From contig CAZBUH010000072.1 of the NCBI GenBank assembly GCA_964495095.1, positions 1-10,899 of the forward strand: DNA of 10,899 nucleotides, given 5' to 3'. Both the position numbers and the translations under genes were made by a program. Each line of letters opens with the position of its first letter. The first letter of the stretch is position 1. Of the stretch, positions 1-7,308 are shown in pieces. Source of the DNA: CAZBUH01 sp964495095. Its GTDB lineage: Bacteria; Bacillota; Clostridia; Oscillospirales; Oscillospiraceae. The notes under the pieces are model-generated. The model had not been told where the DNA came from. It made no database searches and worked only from the letters and a program-made list of their open reading frames with translations.

Positions 1-7
1 ATATCAC

Positions 8-116
8 AAACGCGCAGCGTTTTGCGGTATATTGGCATCGTTCGCGGTTCCGCCCGGGGGGCGGGAGCGAATCGCGCCATAAAAATGTATAATATCCGCT
101 TTGCGGTTATTATACA
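8..116. other. Cluster of three inverted repeats in the leader
   Basis: Three palindromes stand in a row with no ORF around them. (1) 8-13 pairs with 17-22 (AAACGC/GCGTTT, loop of 3). (2) 41-45 with 67-71 and 48-55 with 59-66 form a GC-rich stem with a two-base bulge and a GGG loop. (3) 86-94 pairs with 108-116 (TGTATAATA/TATTATACA, perfect), with an inner CCGC/GCGG stem at 96-99 and 103-106. Read on the minus strand, the third is followed by TTTTTAT, the layout of an intrinsic terminator. On the + strand no T-run follows. They may be the tail of an upstream operon outside the window, or a regulatory leader for the lipoprotein operon; the sequence alone does not decide. Confidence 0.5.
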
Positions 117-145
117 ATAAAATAAAAATAACCTCTACCCATTTT

Positions 146-174
146 TTGAAGTATGTGATAGAATACACTATATA
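146..174 (+). promoter_or_regulatory. Candidate sigma-A promoter for the lipoprotein operon
   Basis: A TTGAAG box at 146-151 lies 17 bases before TATATA at 169-174 (TATAAA at 171-176 overlaps, with a 19-base spacer). The start point would fall near 181, on the Shine-Dalgarno sequence, giving a very short leader. The surroundings are AT-rich compared with the rest of the window. It is the only reasonable promoter-like pair seen just upstream of the nine-gene block, but both boxes deviate from consensus. Confidence 0.35.
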
Positions 175-197
175 AAATTAGGGGAGGTGTGCGTCGG

Positions 198-1517
198 ATG
201 AAGAAAAAGATACGGTTTACGGCGGCGCTGCTTGCCCTTTCCTGCGCCGTGTCCATGCTGACGGGCTGTATAGGCCGTTCCACGGACAACATGTACGCGC
301 TGCCCCAGGCAACTGAGGAATATGTACAGCTCCAGAAGATAATCGACGGGATAATATCCGGCGGGGCCGAGTACAGCGCGCCCTCCTCCGGCTCCCACCG
401 TCAATCGGTTCAGCTTGTGGATTTAAACGGCAACGGCGTCAGCGAGGCCATCGCGTTTTTCCGGGTGCCGGAGACAAGGCCCCTGAGGATATATATTTTC
501 AGCATGGCGGATGATTCCTATGAAAATGTGGCCGTCATAGATGGGGACGGCACGGCCATAGACAGCATTAACTACGCGGATATGGATAACGACGGCGTTA
601 TGGAGCTTATAGTGGGCTGGCAGATGTCCGCGGAGCTGCGTATGCTGTCGGTGTATTCGATAAAGGATTTCCAGACCGCATCCCTTGTCCTGACGGATTA
701 TACTGAGTACGCAGTTGAGGACCTGGACGGGGACGGAGCCAGCGAGGTTTTCGTAATAAGAGGCGGCGTATCCGGCTCCAACGGGCAGGTGGAGAGGTAC
801 ACTCTCGCCTCCGACGGGGAGGTAGTAAGCAGCGCCGCCATGCTCTCCGGCGGCATGGAGAGTATTTCCAGAGTCCGTTCCGGCGGCCTTGAGGGCGGCG
901 GCAAGGGGCTTTTTGTAGAGGGATATTACGGCGGGACAAGTATCATAACAGATGTTTTCGCCTGCGAGGAGGGGACGCTCCTGAATATCTCCGCCGGAGG
1001 CAGCGGCGTGAGCACAAGGACGGTGCGGAGCTACACGGTATACTCTCAGGACGTAAATCAGGACGGCGTTATGGACGTGCCGGCGCCAAGGGAGCTGGCA
1101 TCCCAGAGCGATACGATTTACTGGGCCATCGACTGGTATAATTACAGCGCCTCCGGGAAGCGGGAAAAGCAGTTTACCACGTTCCACAATTACTCTGACG
1201 GCTGGTATTTCGAGATACCGGAGGAGTGGGGCAAAAATGTGACGGTGCGCCGTGAGGACAGCGTTTCCGGTCAGCGTGAGCTTGTGTTTTCAATATGGGA
1301 CTCCAGGAAGAAAACCGCCGAGGATTTTCTTGAAATTTACACCGTGTCCAGCGGCAAAAGCGGCAGGGACGGCAGGATAGAGATATTTACCGACAGCAGC
1401 GGCGTTATATACGAGGCCAGAATACCGGAGAGCAATGTGGATTTCCAGGTGACGGAGGAGACGGTGCGGAAGAATTTCCACATTATATATAATGAATGGA
1501 TAAGCGGAGAAACTTGA
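198..1517 (+). CDS. Predicted surface lipoprotein with VCBS/FG-GAP-like calcium-loop repeats
   Basis: The ATG at 198 is chosen over the in-frame GTG at 189 because the GGAGG at 183-187 is well spaced from 198 but nearly touches 189. The 439-residue product starts MKKK, then a hydrophobic segment and the lipobox LTGC with Cys24, so it should be exported and lipid-anchored on the outer face of the membrane. Four Asp/Asn-rich loops follow: DLNGNG (about 75), DMDNDG (about 128), DLDGDG (about 175) and DVNQDG (about 285), each in a D-x-[DN]-x-[DN]-G pattern followed by a hydrophobic strand. This is the signature of VCBS/FG-GAP-type beta-propeller repeats, which often bind calcium. The C-terminal third (from about 325) has no motif I recognise. 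It precedes a response regulator by 26 bases and a kinase gene beyond it, so a role in ligand sensing or in modulating that kinase is a reasonable inference, not shown. Substrate unknown. Confidence 0.85.
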   Translation: MKKKIRFTAALLALSCAVSMLTGCIGRSTDNMYALPQATEEYVQLQKIIDGIISGGAEYSAPSSGSHRQSVQLVDLNGNGVSEAIAFFRVPETRPLRIYIFSMADDSYENVAVIDGDGTAIDSINYADMDNDGVMELIVGWQMSAELRMLSVYSIKDFQTASLVLTDYTEYAVEDLDGDGASEVFVIRGGVSGSNGQVERYTLASDGEVVSSAAMLSGGMESISRVRSGGLEGGGKGLFVEGYYGGTSIITDVFACEEGTLLNISAGGSGVSTRTVRSYTVYSQDVNQDGVMDVPAPRELASQSDTIYWAIDWYNYSASGKREKQFTTFHNYSDGWYFEIPEEWGKNVTVRREDSVSGQRELVFSIWDSRKKTAEDFLEIYTVSSGKSGRDGRIEIFTDSSGVIYEARIPESNVDFQVTEETVRKNFHIIYNEWISGET

Positions 1518-1543
1518 GTTACTTGACAGTGGGGGGTAGAAAG

Positions 1544-2227
1544 GTGAGAAAGGTACTTGTACTTGAGGATGAGGCAAGCATCCGAAGCTTTGTTGTAATA
1601 AACCTTAGGCGCTCAGGCTACGAGCCGGTGGAGGCGGCCACAGGTGAGGAGGCTTTCCGGCAGATAGAGGCAAACCCTGATATAAAGGTGGCGCTCCTGG
1701 ACATAATGCTGCCCGATATGGACGGCTTTGAGGTGTGCCGCAGGATAAGGGCCTCCGGCTCAAGAATGGGCATAATCATGCTGTCAGCCAGAACCCAGGA
1801 GATGGACAAGGTCACAGGGCTTATGACCGGCGCCGACGACTACGTTACGAAGCCCTTTTCTCCGGCGGAGCTTATGGCCCGCATAGACGCGCTGTACCGC
1901 AGGGCCGGCGGCGAGGAGGAGACGGCGGGGGAGATACGCCAGGGCCCATTCCGGCTTAACACGCGGAACAGGACGCTGGAGAAAAACGGCCAGCGCATAA
2001 AGCTCACCCAGGTGGAGTACTCCATCATGAAAATGTTTATGGATAACCCGGGAAAGGCGCTGTCCAGGGAGGATATACTGAATACCGTCTGGGGCCGCGA
2101 CTATTTTGGGGAGCTTAAAATAGTGGATGTGAATATCCGGCGGCTGCGGATAAAAATAGAGGACGACTCCACAAACCCCAGCTACATAACAACTGTCTGG
2201 GGATACGGCTACAAATGGGGATTTTGA
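1544..2227 (+). CDS. OmpR/PhoB-family response regulator
   Basis: The start is placed at GTG 1544, giving 227 residues and beginning MRKVLVLEDEAS, because receiver domains begin at this strand. The frame stays open to an ATG at 1496, but that start lies inside the lipoprotein gene and has no Shine-Dalgarno; a G-run at 1531-1536 precedes 1544. Residues 1-118 are the receiver domain: acidic pair Glu8-Asp9, phospho-acceptor Asp53 in LLDIMLPDMDG, switch Ser81 in LSA, and Lys103 in TKPF. Residues about 130-227 are a Trans_reg_C winged helix ending in the typical VWGYGYKW. The key residues are all present, so it should be phosphorylated by the kinase encoded directly downstream and bind promoter DNA. 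Target genes are unknown; the upstream lipoprotein gene is the obvious candidate. Confidence 0.93.
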   Translation: MRKVLVLEDEASIRSFVVINLRRSGYEPVEAATGEEAFRQIEANPDIKVALLDIMLPDMDGFEVCRRIRASGSRMGIIMLSARTQEMDKVTGLMTGADDYVTKPFSPAELMARIDALYRRAGGEEETAGEIRQGPFRLNTRNRTLEKNGQRIKLTQVEYSIMKMFMDNPGKALSREDILNTVWGRDYFGELKIVDVNIRRLRIKIEDDSTNPSYITTVWGYGYKWGF

Positions 2228-2263
2228 GCCGGATCAAATAATAAGCGGCCTGGAGGTGAAAAA

Positions 2264-3676
2264 GTGATCCACGGTTTAAAACAGCGCTGGCTTATAAACA
2301 GCCTTGTGGTGGTGATCATAGTGGTAATAGTGGCCGTGAGCGCTTTTTCGATCGCTATTTCCAATTACTACTACAGCAGCATGGAGACTGGCCTTAAAAA
2401 CAAGGCCAGAACGGCCGCCGATTTTTTTGCAAACTACATCACAAAGACATATGCGGAGTTTTACGAGAGCGCCTATAAATACACCGAGTCCTTTGACGAG
2501 AGCGACAGGCTGGAGCTTCAGTTTATAAACACCGAGGGGAAGGTGGAGATATCCACCTACGGCATAACTGCGGGAACATCCCCGGGGACCACGGACATAG
2601 CGGACGCGCTGGGGACGGGGGAGATAGGCGTTTTTGTGGGAAAAAGTCCTCTCACCGGGGAGCGGATAATGGCCGTGTCCAGCCCGATGATATACTCCAA
2701 TAACCAGGTCATAGGCGCCATGCGGTATGTCTCCAGCATGAAGCTGGTGGACAGGCAGGTGACAGTTTTTATACTGCTGGCCGTAGGAGTGGGACTCGTG
2801 ATACTCTTAATGGCGGTGGCAGTGAACATGATGTTCATCCGCTCTGTCGTGGAGCCTATGCAGGATATAACCGTCACTGCAAAGCGCATCGCCGAAGGCG
2901 GCTATGGTATACAGATAGAAAAGCAGTATAACGACGAGATAGGCGAGATGGTCTCCGCCATAAACGAAATGTCCCTCAAAATCGGGCAGACGGAGAAAAT
3001 GCAGACGGAGTTCGTGTCCTCCGTCTCCCATGAGCTGAGGACGCCCCTTACGGCCATAACCGGCTGGGGCGAGACTCTTATGTACGAGGAAAACCTCGAT
3101 AAGGACGAGCGCCGGGGCATCGGCATAATTTTGAGCGAGGCCAGGCGCCTCACAAAGCTTGTGGAGGAGCTTCTGGAGTTCACCCGTATGCAGGACGGGC
3201 GTTTTACCCTGAATGTGGAGCAGGTGGATATTGTGGCGGAGCTTGAGGACTCCATATTTACATACGGCGAGCTTTTAAAGCAGGAAAACATAAAGCTGGA
3301 ATACGAGCCTTACGACGACGAGATAGACCTTATACCGGGAGACCCCGCCAGGCTCAAGCAGGTTTTCCTCAATATCCTTGACAACGCCGCAAAGTACGGA
3401 CGGGAGGCGGGACGCATAGTTGTGTCAATCCAGGCCGATAACGACAGCGTTTATATAAAATTCCGCGATTTCGGACCCGGCATACCGGAGGACGAGCTAC
3501 CAAACGTGAAGATGAAATTTTATAAGGGCAGCTCCAAGGAGCGGGGAAGCGGCATTGGCCTCGCCGTCTGCGACGAGATAGTGCGGCTGCACAACGGCTC
3601 GTTGGACCTTGTAAACGCGGCGGAGGGCGGCGGACTTGAGGTGACGGTAAAGCTCCCGAGAAGGTCAGCGGCGTAA
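2264..3676 (+). CDS. Membrane-bound sensor histidine kinase (HAMP-HisKA-HATPase)
   Basis: The GTG start at 2264 has GGAGG at 2252-2256, seven bases upstream. The 470-residue kinase has a transmembrane helix at about 11-33, an extracytoplasmic sensor region of about 130 residues, a second helix at about 166-192, a HAMP linker (about 192-241), and a HisKA dimerisation domain with phospho-acceptor His256 in SHELRTPL. The ATPase domain has an N box (Asn370 and Asn374 in FLNILDNAAKYG), a G1 box (DFGPGIP, 402-408) and a G2 box (GSGIGLAV, 428-435). All catalytic boxes are intact. The outer region has no motif I can name; its size fits a Cache/PAS-like fold. It lies 36 bases after the response-regulator gene and is almost certainly its partner. 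The signal is unknown; the lipoprotein at the head of the operon may take part in sensing. Confidence 0.94.
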   Translation: MIHGLKQRWLINSLVVVIIVVIVAVSAFSIAISNYYYSSMETGLKNKARTAADFFANYITKTYAEFYESAYKYTESFDESDRLELQFINTEGKVEISTYGITAGTSPGTTDIADALGTGEIGVFVGKSPLTGERIMAVSSPMIYSNNQVIGAMRYVSSMKLVDRQVTVFILLAVGVGLVILLMAVAVNMMFIRSVVEPMQDITVTAKRIAEGGYGIQIEKQYNDEIGEMVSAINEMSLKIGQTEKMQTEFVSSVSHELRTPLTAITGWGETLMYEENLDKDERRGIGIILSEARRLTKLVEELLEFTRMQDGRFTLNVEQVDIVAELEDSIFTYGELLKQENIKLEYEPYDDEIDLIPGDPARLKQVFLNILDNAAKYGREAGRIVVSIQADNDSVYIKFRDFGPGIPEDELPNVKMKFYKGSSKERGSGIGLAVCDEIVRLHNGSLDLVNAAEGGGLEVTVKLPRRSAA

Positions 3677-3703
3677 AGTGAAAATAATTCAAAGGAGAAA
3701 CAA

Positions 3704-4651
3704 ATGGCACAGGAAGAAAAAACAGAGTTCAAAACCTCTATAGGCGGGCAGGCGCTTATAGAGGGGATAATGATGCGGGGCCCCAAAAAGCAGGCGATAG
3801 TCTGCCGGAAGGCCGACGGCGAGCTTATCACAAAAGTTGACGAATTAAAGCTTGTTAAGGACAGACACCCGATATTGGGCTGGCCCATAATCCGGGGCAG
3901 CGTGAATTTCCTGAGCAGCATGGTAAACGGGGTAAAGGCCCTCAGCTTCTCGGCGGAATGCCTGCCGGAGGAAGAGCAGGAGGAGCCTTCAAAATTTGAT
4001 AAGTGGATAGAGGAGCACCTTGGCAGCGAAAAGGCCGACAAGGTGATAGTCGGTATCGCGGTGCTTTTGGGCATCGCGCTCTCGGTAGGGCTTTTTATAC
4101 TGCTGCCCACACTTTTGGCGGGCTTTTTGGACGGGCTGGTTAAAAACCGCGTGCTTATAAACCTTATTGAGGGCGTTATACGCATAGTGATTTTTATAGC
4201 ATACATGTGCCTTGCAAACCAGATGAAGGACATACAGCGGGTCTGGCAGTACCACGGCGCGGAGCATAAGACGATATTCTGCTATGAAAAGGGCCTTGAG
4301 CTTACGGTGGAAAACGTGCGTCCCCAGCCCAGAAAGCACCCCAGATGCGGCACAAGCTTCCTTTTTATCGTCATGGTGGTCAGCATACTGGTTTTCGCGC
4401 TGGTGCGCTGGTCGAATCCATGGATAAGGATGGGACTGCGGCTGGTGCTCCTGCCTGTGGTGGTGGGCATAAGCTATGAGATAATCCGCCTTGCCGGAAG
4501 ATACGATAACGTGGTGACGAGGATCGTCTCGGCCCCGGGCAAGGCGTTTCAGGCCCTTACGACCAGGGAGCCGGACGACTCCATGATAGAGGTCGCCATA
4601 GAGGCTATGAAGATCGTTATCCCGGAGGAAAAGGGAATCGACAAATGGTAA
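3704..4651 (+). CDS. DUF1385 family membrane protein (YqhQ-type)
   Basis: ATG at 3704 follows AAAGGAG at 3691-3697 with six bases between. The 315-residue protein opens with the family hallmark GGQALIEGIMMRGP (14-27) and IIRGSVNFL (62-70). It has a long hydrophobic segment at about 112-141, another at about 151-171, the conserved YHGAEHKTIFCYE (183-195) and HPRCGTSF (212-219), and two further membrane segments at about 218-236 and 245-262. Motifs and length match the DUF1385 family, which includes Bacillus subtilis YqhQ and has no established biochemical activity that I know of. The His, Glu and Cys residues in the central motifs look like a possible metal site, which is inference. In Firmicutes this gene often sits beside prmC, as here. 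It starts 27 bases after the kinase gene and may be read from the same transcript. Confidence 0.9.
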   Translation: MAQEEKTEFKTSIGGQALIEGIMMRGPKKQAIVCRKADGELITKVDELKLVKDRHPILGWPIIRGSVNFLSSMVNGVKALSFSAECLPEEEQEEPSKFDKWIEEHLGSEKADKVIVGIAVLLGIALSVGLFILLPTLLAGFLDGLVKNRVLINLIEGVIRIVIFIAYMCLANQMKDIQRVWQYHGAEHKTIFCYEKGLELTVENVRPQPRKHPRCGTSFLFIVMVVSILVFALVRWSNPWIRMGLRLVLLPVVVGISYEIIRLAGRYDNVVTRIVSAPGKAFQALTTREPDDSMIEVAIEAMKIVIPEEKGIDKW

Positions 4652-4660
4652 AAAGATAAA

Positions 4661-4696
4661 AAAGAGGGCGCTGCGGCCCATGGCCGCGGCTTTCCC
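4661..4696 (+). other. Hairpin between the DUF1385 gene and prmC (terminator-like, no T-run)
   Basis: 4670-4678 pairs with 4682-4690 (nine pairs, one G-T) around a three-base loop. GGG at 4666-4668 can extend it with CCC at 4694-4696 across a small internal loop. It is preceded by an A-run but followed by TTGAGTTTG rather than a clean T-run, so at best it is a leaky terminator or attenuator. It sits 20 bases before the prmC start, which has only a weak ribosome binding site, so it could also set the level of the genes downstream. Confidence 0.5.
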
Positions 4697-4716
4697 TTGA
4701 GTTTGACTGGTGATTT

Positions 4717-5586
4717 ATGCGTACATACAACGAGATTTATCTTGACGCCCGGAAGGCGCTGAAGGCAGCCGGGGTAGAGGCTCACACACTGGAGGCGCGG
4801 CTTATAGTTGCCAGCGCCGCAGGAAAGACAAAAGAGGAGCTTATACGGGATCTGCGACTGTACGCCAGCGACGAGCTTGACGGAAAAGTGCAGGAGCTCA
4901 TAAAACGACGCCTTGCGGGAGAGCCGGCGGCATATATCTCCGGGGAGTGGGAATTTTACGGCATACCAATGGCCGTAAACAGCAGCGTGCTCATACCCCG
5001 GGTGGACACTGAGGTGCTTGCGGACGCGGCAATTGAAAAATTAAAGACCGTGGCAAGCGGAAGGCGGGTGCTGGATTTGTGCTGCGGCAGCGGATGCCTG
5101 GGCATCGCCGCGGCTGTAAATGTGCCGTGCCGGGTGGTTATGGTGGACATATCCAGAGAGGCGTTGGCTGTCTGCCGGGAGAATGTAAGGCGTCAAAAGC
5201 TCACAAGATGCGTAACGTGCGTCGAGGCGGACGCGCTGGAAAACCCGCCGATGCTTATCGGCGCTTTTGACATGGTGATGTGCAACCCTCCGTACATACC
5301 GGAGGATGACATAATGGGCCTGGATGTGTCAGTCAGGGACTACGAGCCGAGATCCGCCCTTGACGGCGGAGCGGACGGGCTGGATTTTTACAGAAGCATA
5401 TGCTGTAAATGGAAGCGCGTGCTGCGGCCGGGGGGCTGGCTCCTTTTTGAGTGCGGCATTGGCCAGGCGGAAAAGGTTGCGGATATTATGGCCGAAAACG
5501 GCTTTACAGATATTGAATTGCGGCGGGACACGATGGATATAGAGCGTGTCGTGACCGGAAGAGCAGGAGGAAACGAAAATGGCTGA
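4717..5586 (+). CDS. prmC: Peptide chain release factor N5-glutamine methyltransferase
   Basis: The 289-residue protein transfers a methyl group from S-adenosylmethionine to the Gln of the GGQ motif of release factors RF1 and RF2 in the cytosol, which aids translation termination. It shows the helical N-terminal domain (about 1-85), the linker IPRVDTE (93-99; usually IPRPDTE), the SAM-binding motif VLDLCCGSGCLGI (118-130), and the catalytic NPPY at 190-193 followed by the usual acidic and Arg-rich segment VRDYEPRSALDGG. The ATG at 4717 matches the family N-terminus but has only a weak GGTGA at 4709-4713 before it. In many Firmicutes prmC is followed by prfA, its substrate's gene. Here recA follows directly and overlaps by eight bases, so prfA must lie elsewhere. 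Confidence 0.95.
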   Translation: MRTYNEIYLDARKALKAAGVEAHTLEARLIVASAAGKTKEELIRDLRLYASDELDGKVQELIKRRLAGEPAAYISGEWEFYGIPMAVNSSVLIPRVDTEVLADAAIEKLKTVASGRRVLDLCCGSGCLGIAAAVNVPCRVVMVDISREALAVCRENVRRQKLTRCVTCVEADALENPPMLIGAFDMVMCNPPYIPEDDIMGLDVSVRDYEPRSALDGGADGLDFYRSICCKWKRVLRPGGWLLFECGIGQAEKVADIMAENGFTDIELRRDTMDIERVVTGRAGGNENG

Positions 5587-6673
5587 GAAGAAAAGACTGG
5601 AAACGCCCGCGCCGGCGGAGGATAAGAAAAGGGCTCTTGAGACTGCCATAGCCCAGATAGAGAAAAATTACGGCAAAGGCTCCATTATGCGCCTGGGCGA
5701 CAACATCCAGGTGAACGTGGAGTCCATATCCACAGGCTCCCTGTCGCTTGATCTGGCGCTGGGAATCGGCGGCGTGCCCAAGGGGAGGATAATCGAGATA
5801 TACGGCCCTGAATCCTCCGGTAAAACGACTTTGGCGCTGCATATAGTCGCCTCGGCCCAGCATAACGGCGGCGAGGTGGCGTATATAGACGCCGAGCACG
5901 CCCTTGAGCCGGCCTACGCCAGGGCTTTGGGCGTCGATATCGACAATATGCTTATATCCCAGCCGGACACCGGCGAGGATGCCCTCGCCATAACCGAGAC
6001 ACTTGTCCGCTCCGGCGCTGTCGATGTGGTTGTGGTGGACTCCGTGGCGGCCCTCGTGCCGAGAAGCGAGATAGAGGGCGAGATGGGCGATTCCAGTGTG
6101 GGCGTTATCGCCCGGCTTATGTCCCAGGCCCTGCGGAAGCTGGCCGGAGCAATTTCCAAGACAAATTGCATCGTCATATTCATAAACCAGCTCCGTGAGA
6201 AGATAGGCGTTATGTACGGAAACCCGGAGACTACACCCGGCGGCCGTGCGCTTAAATATTTTGCCAGCGTCCGGATAGATGTGCGCCGGATTGAGTCGCT
6301 TAAAAACGGCTCCGAGGTTATAGGCAACAGGACAAGGGCGAAAATAGTGAAGAACAAGGTTGCCCCTCCCTTTAAAGAGGCGGAGTTTGACATTATGTAC
6401 GGCGAGGGTATCTCCAAGGTGGGCGAGATAGTGGACCTTGCCTGCAAGCTGGGCATAATCGAAAAGGGCGGCGCCTGGTTTACGGTGGATGGACAGCGTA
6501 TACAGGGCCGTGACAGCGTAAAGCAGTACCTGAAGGACAATCCGGAAACGGCCGACAGGATTGAGGCCCAGATCCGGGCAAATTCCGTGAAGCTTATGAC
6601 GCCCCAGGCGGTCATAGCGGCCAAGGCCGCAGGCCGGGCCGTTGATGTGGACGCCGAGGATTTTGAAGGCTGA
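5579..6673 (+). CDS. recA: Recombinase RecA
   Basis: RecA binds single-stranded DNA as an ATP-dependent filament, catalyses strand exchange and, in SOS-competent bacteria, activates LexA self-cleavage. The 364-residue product has an N-terminal helix, Walker A GPESSGKT (76-83), Walker B VVVVDSVAALVP (150-161), DNA-binding loop L1 around EIEGEMGDS, loop L2 around NQLREKIGVMYGNPETTPGG and a short acidic tail (DAEDFEG). AGGAGG at 5565-5570 sits eight bases before ATG 5579, and the gene overlaps the end of prmC by eight bases. There is no promoter or SOS operator-like repeat immediately upstream that I can see, so expression seems to depend on the upstream operon. In L1 the usual GDSHxG (His) reads GDSSVG, a small deviation. 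recX follows after two bases. Confidence 0.98.
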   Translation: MAEKKRLETPAPAEDKKRALETAIAQIEKNYGKGSIMRLGDNIQVNVESISTGSLSLDLALGIGGVPKGRIIEIYGPESSGKTTLALHIVASAQHNGGEVAYIDAEHALEPAYARALGVDIDNMLISQPDTGEDALAITETLVRSGAVDVVVVDSVAALVPRSEIEGEMGDSSVGVIARLMSQALRKLAGAISKTNCIVIFINQLREKIGVMYGNPETTPGGRALKYFASVRIDVRRIESLKNGSEVIGNRTRAKIVKNKVAPPFKEAEFDIMYGEGISKVGEIVDLACKLGIIEKGGAWFTVDGQRIQGRDSVKQYLKDNPETADRIEAQIRANSVKLMTPQAVIAAKAAGRAVDVDAEDFEG

Positions 6674-6675
6674 GC

Positions 6676-7308
6676 ATGACTGTAACGAAGCTCACCCAGT
6701 CTAAAAACGTACCGGGGCGCTGGTATATAGATTTGGACAACGGCGACAGCCTGAAAATCGATACAAATATTATCGCAGACTACGGCATATATACGGGCAG
6801 AGAGCTTTCGGAGGAGGAGTATCAGGAGCTGAGGGACGACTCCTCTGCGGCCTCCGCCAGGTCCCGCGCACTGCGTATGGTGGGCGCCCGGGCCATGTCC
6901 AGAAAGGAGCTTACGGGAAAGCTCCTGGAAAAGGGCGAGACGGAGCGGGACGCCGAGGCCGCCGCCGACAGGATGGAGGCCATCGGAGCGATAAACGACC
7001 GGGAATACGCGGGAATGATAGTCCGCCACTGTGCCGCCAAGGGCTGGGGCAAAAGGCGGATACAGGATGAGCTGTACCGCCGGGGCGTCCCGAAGGAGCT
7101 TTGGGACGGCGCTTTGGAGCAATTGCCGGAGCAGGATGACGCGGTTGACAGGTATATCACCCTGAAGCTCCGTGGTTCCCTGCCCGACCAGAAGGAATTA
7201 AAGCGTGTCACCGACGGCCTCAGCCGCCGCGGTTACTCCTGGACGGAGATCAGGGAAGGGCTCGAAAGATACAAAAACAGTTTAGGGGAAAATACTGATG
7301 AGTATTAA
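6676..7308 (+). CDS. recX: Regulatory protein RecX
   Basis: RecX binds RecA filaments and modulates, usually inhibits, their ATPase and recombinase activity. The 210-residue protein has a poorly conserved N-terminus of about 60 residues, then three-helix repeats rich in Arg, Lys and Glu: SRKELTGKLLEKG (about 74-86), GWGKRRIQDELYRRGVPKELWDGAL (about 120-144), and a third ending GLSRRGYSWTEIREGLE. The pattern and length fit RecX. ATG 6676 lies two bases after the recA stop, with GAAGG inside the recA end as its ribosome binding site. The adjacent recA-recX pairing supports the call and implies co-expression. Its end overlaps rimO by 11 bases. Confidence 0.92.
   Translation: MTVTKLTQSKNVPGRWYIDLDNGDSLKIDTNIIADYGIYTGRELSEEEYQELRDDSSAASARSRALRMVGARAMSRKELTGKLLEKGETERDAEAAADRMEAIGAINDREYAGMIVRHCAAKGWGKRRIQDELYRRGVPKELWDGALEQLPEQDDAVDRYITLKLRGSLPDQKELKRVTDGLSRRGYSWTEIREGLERYKNSLGENTDEY

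Noticed and set aside
423..1187. Long minus-strand ORF of 254 codons
   Set aside because: It lies entirely inside the lipoprotein gene, has no domain I recognise, and is explained by codon bias of the sense strand.
1496..1543. Upstream ATG start for the response regulator
   Set aside because: It adds 16 residues not found in receiver domains, overlaps the lipoprotein gene and has no Shine-Dalgarno; GTG 1544 fits the family.
5914..7122. Minus-strand ORF of 402 codons across recA and recX
   Set aside because: Shadow of two well-supported genes; no ribosome site or recognisable motif.
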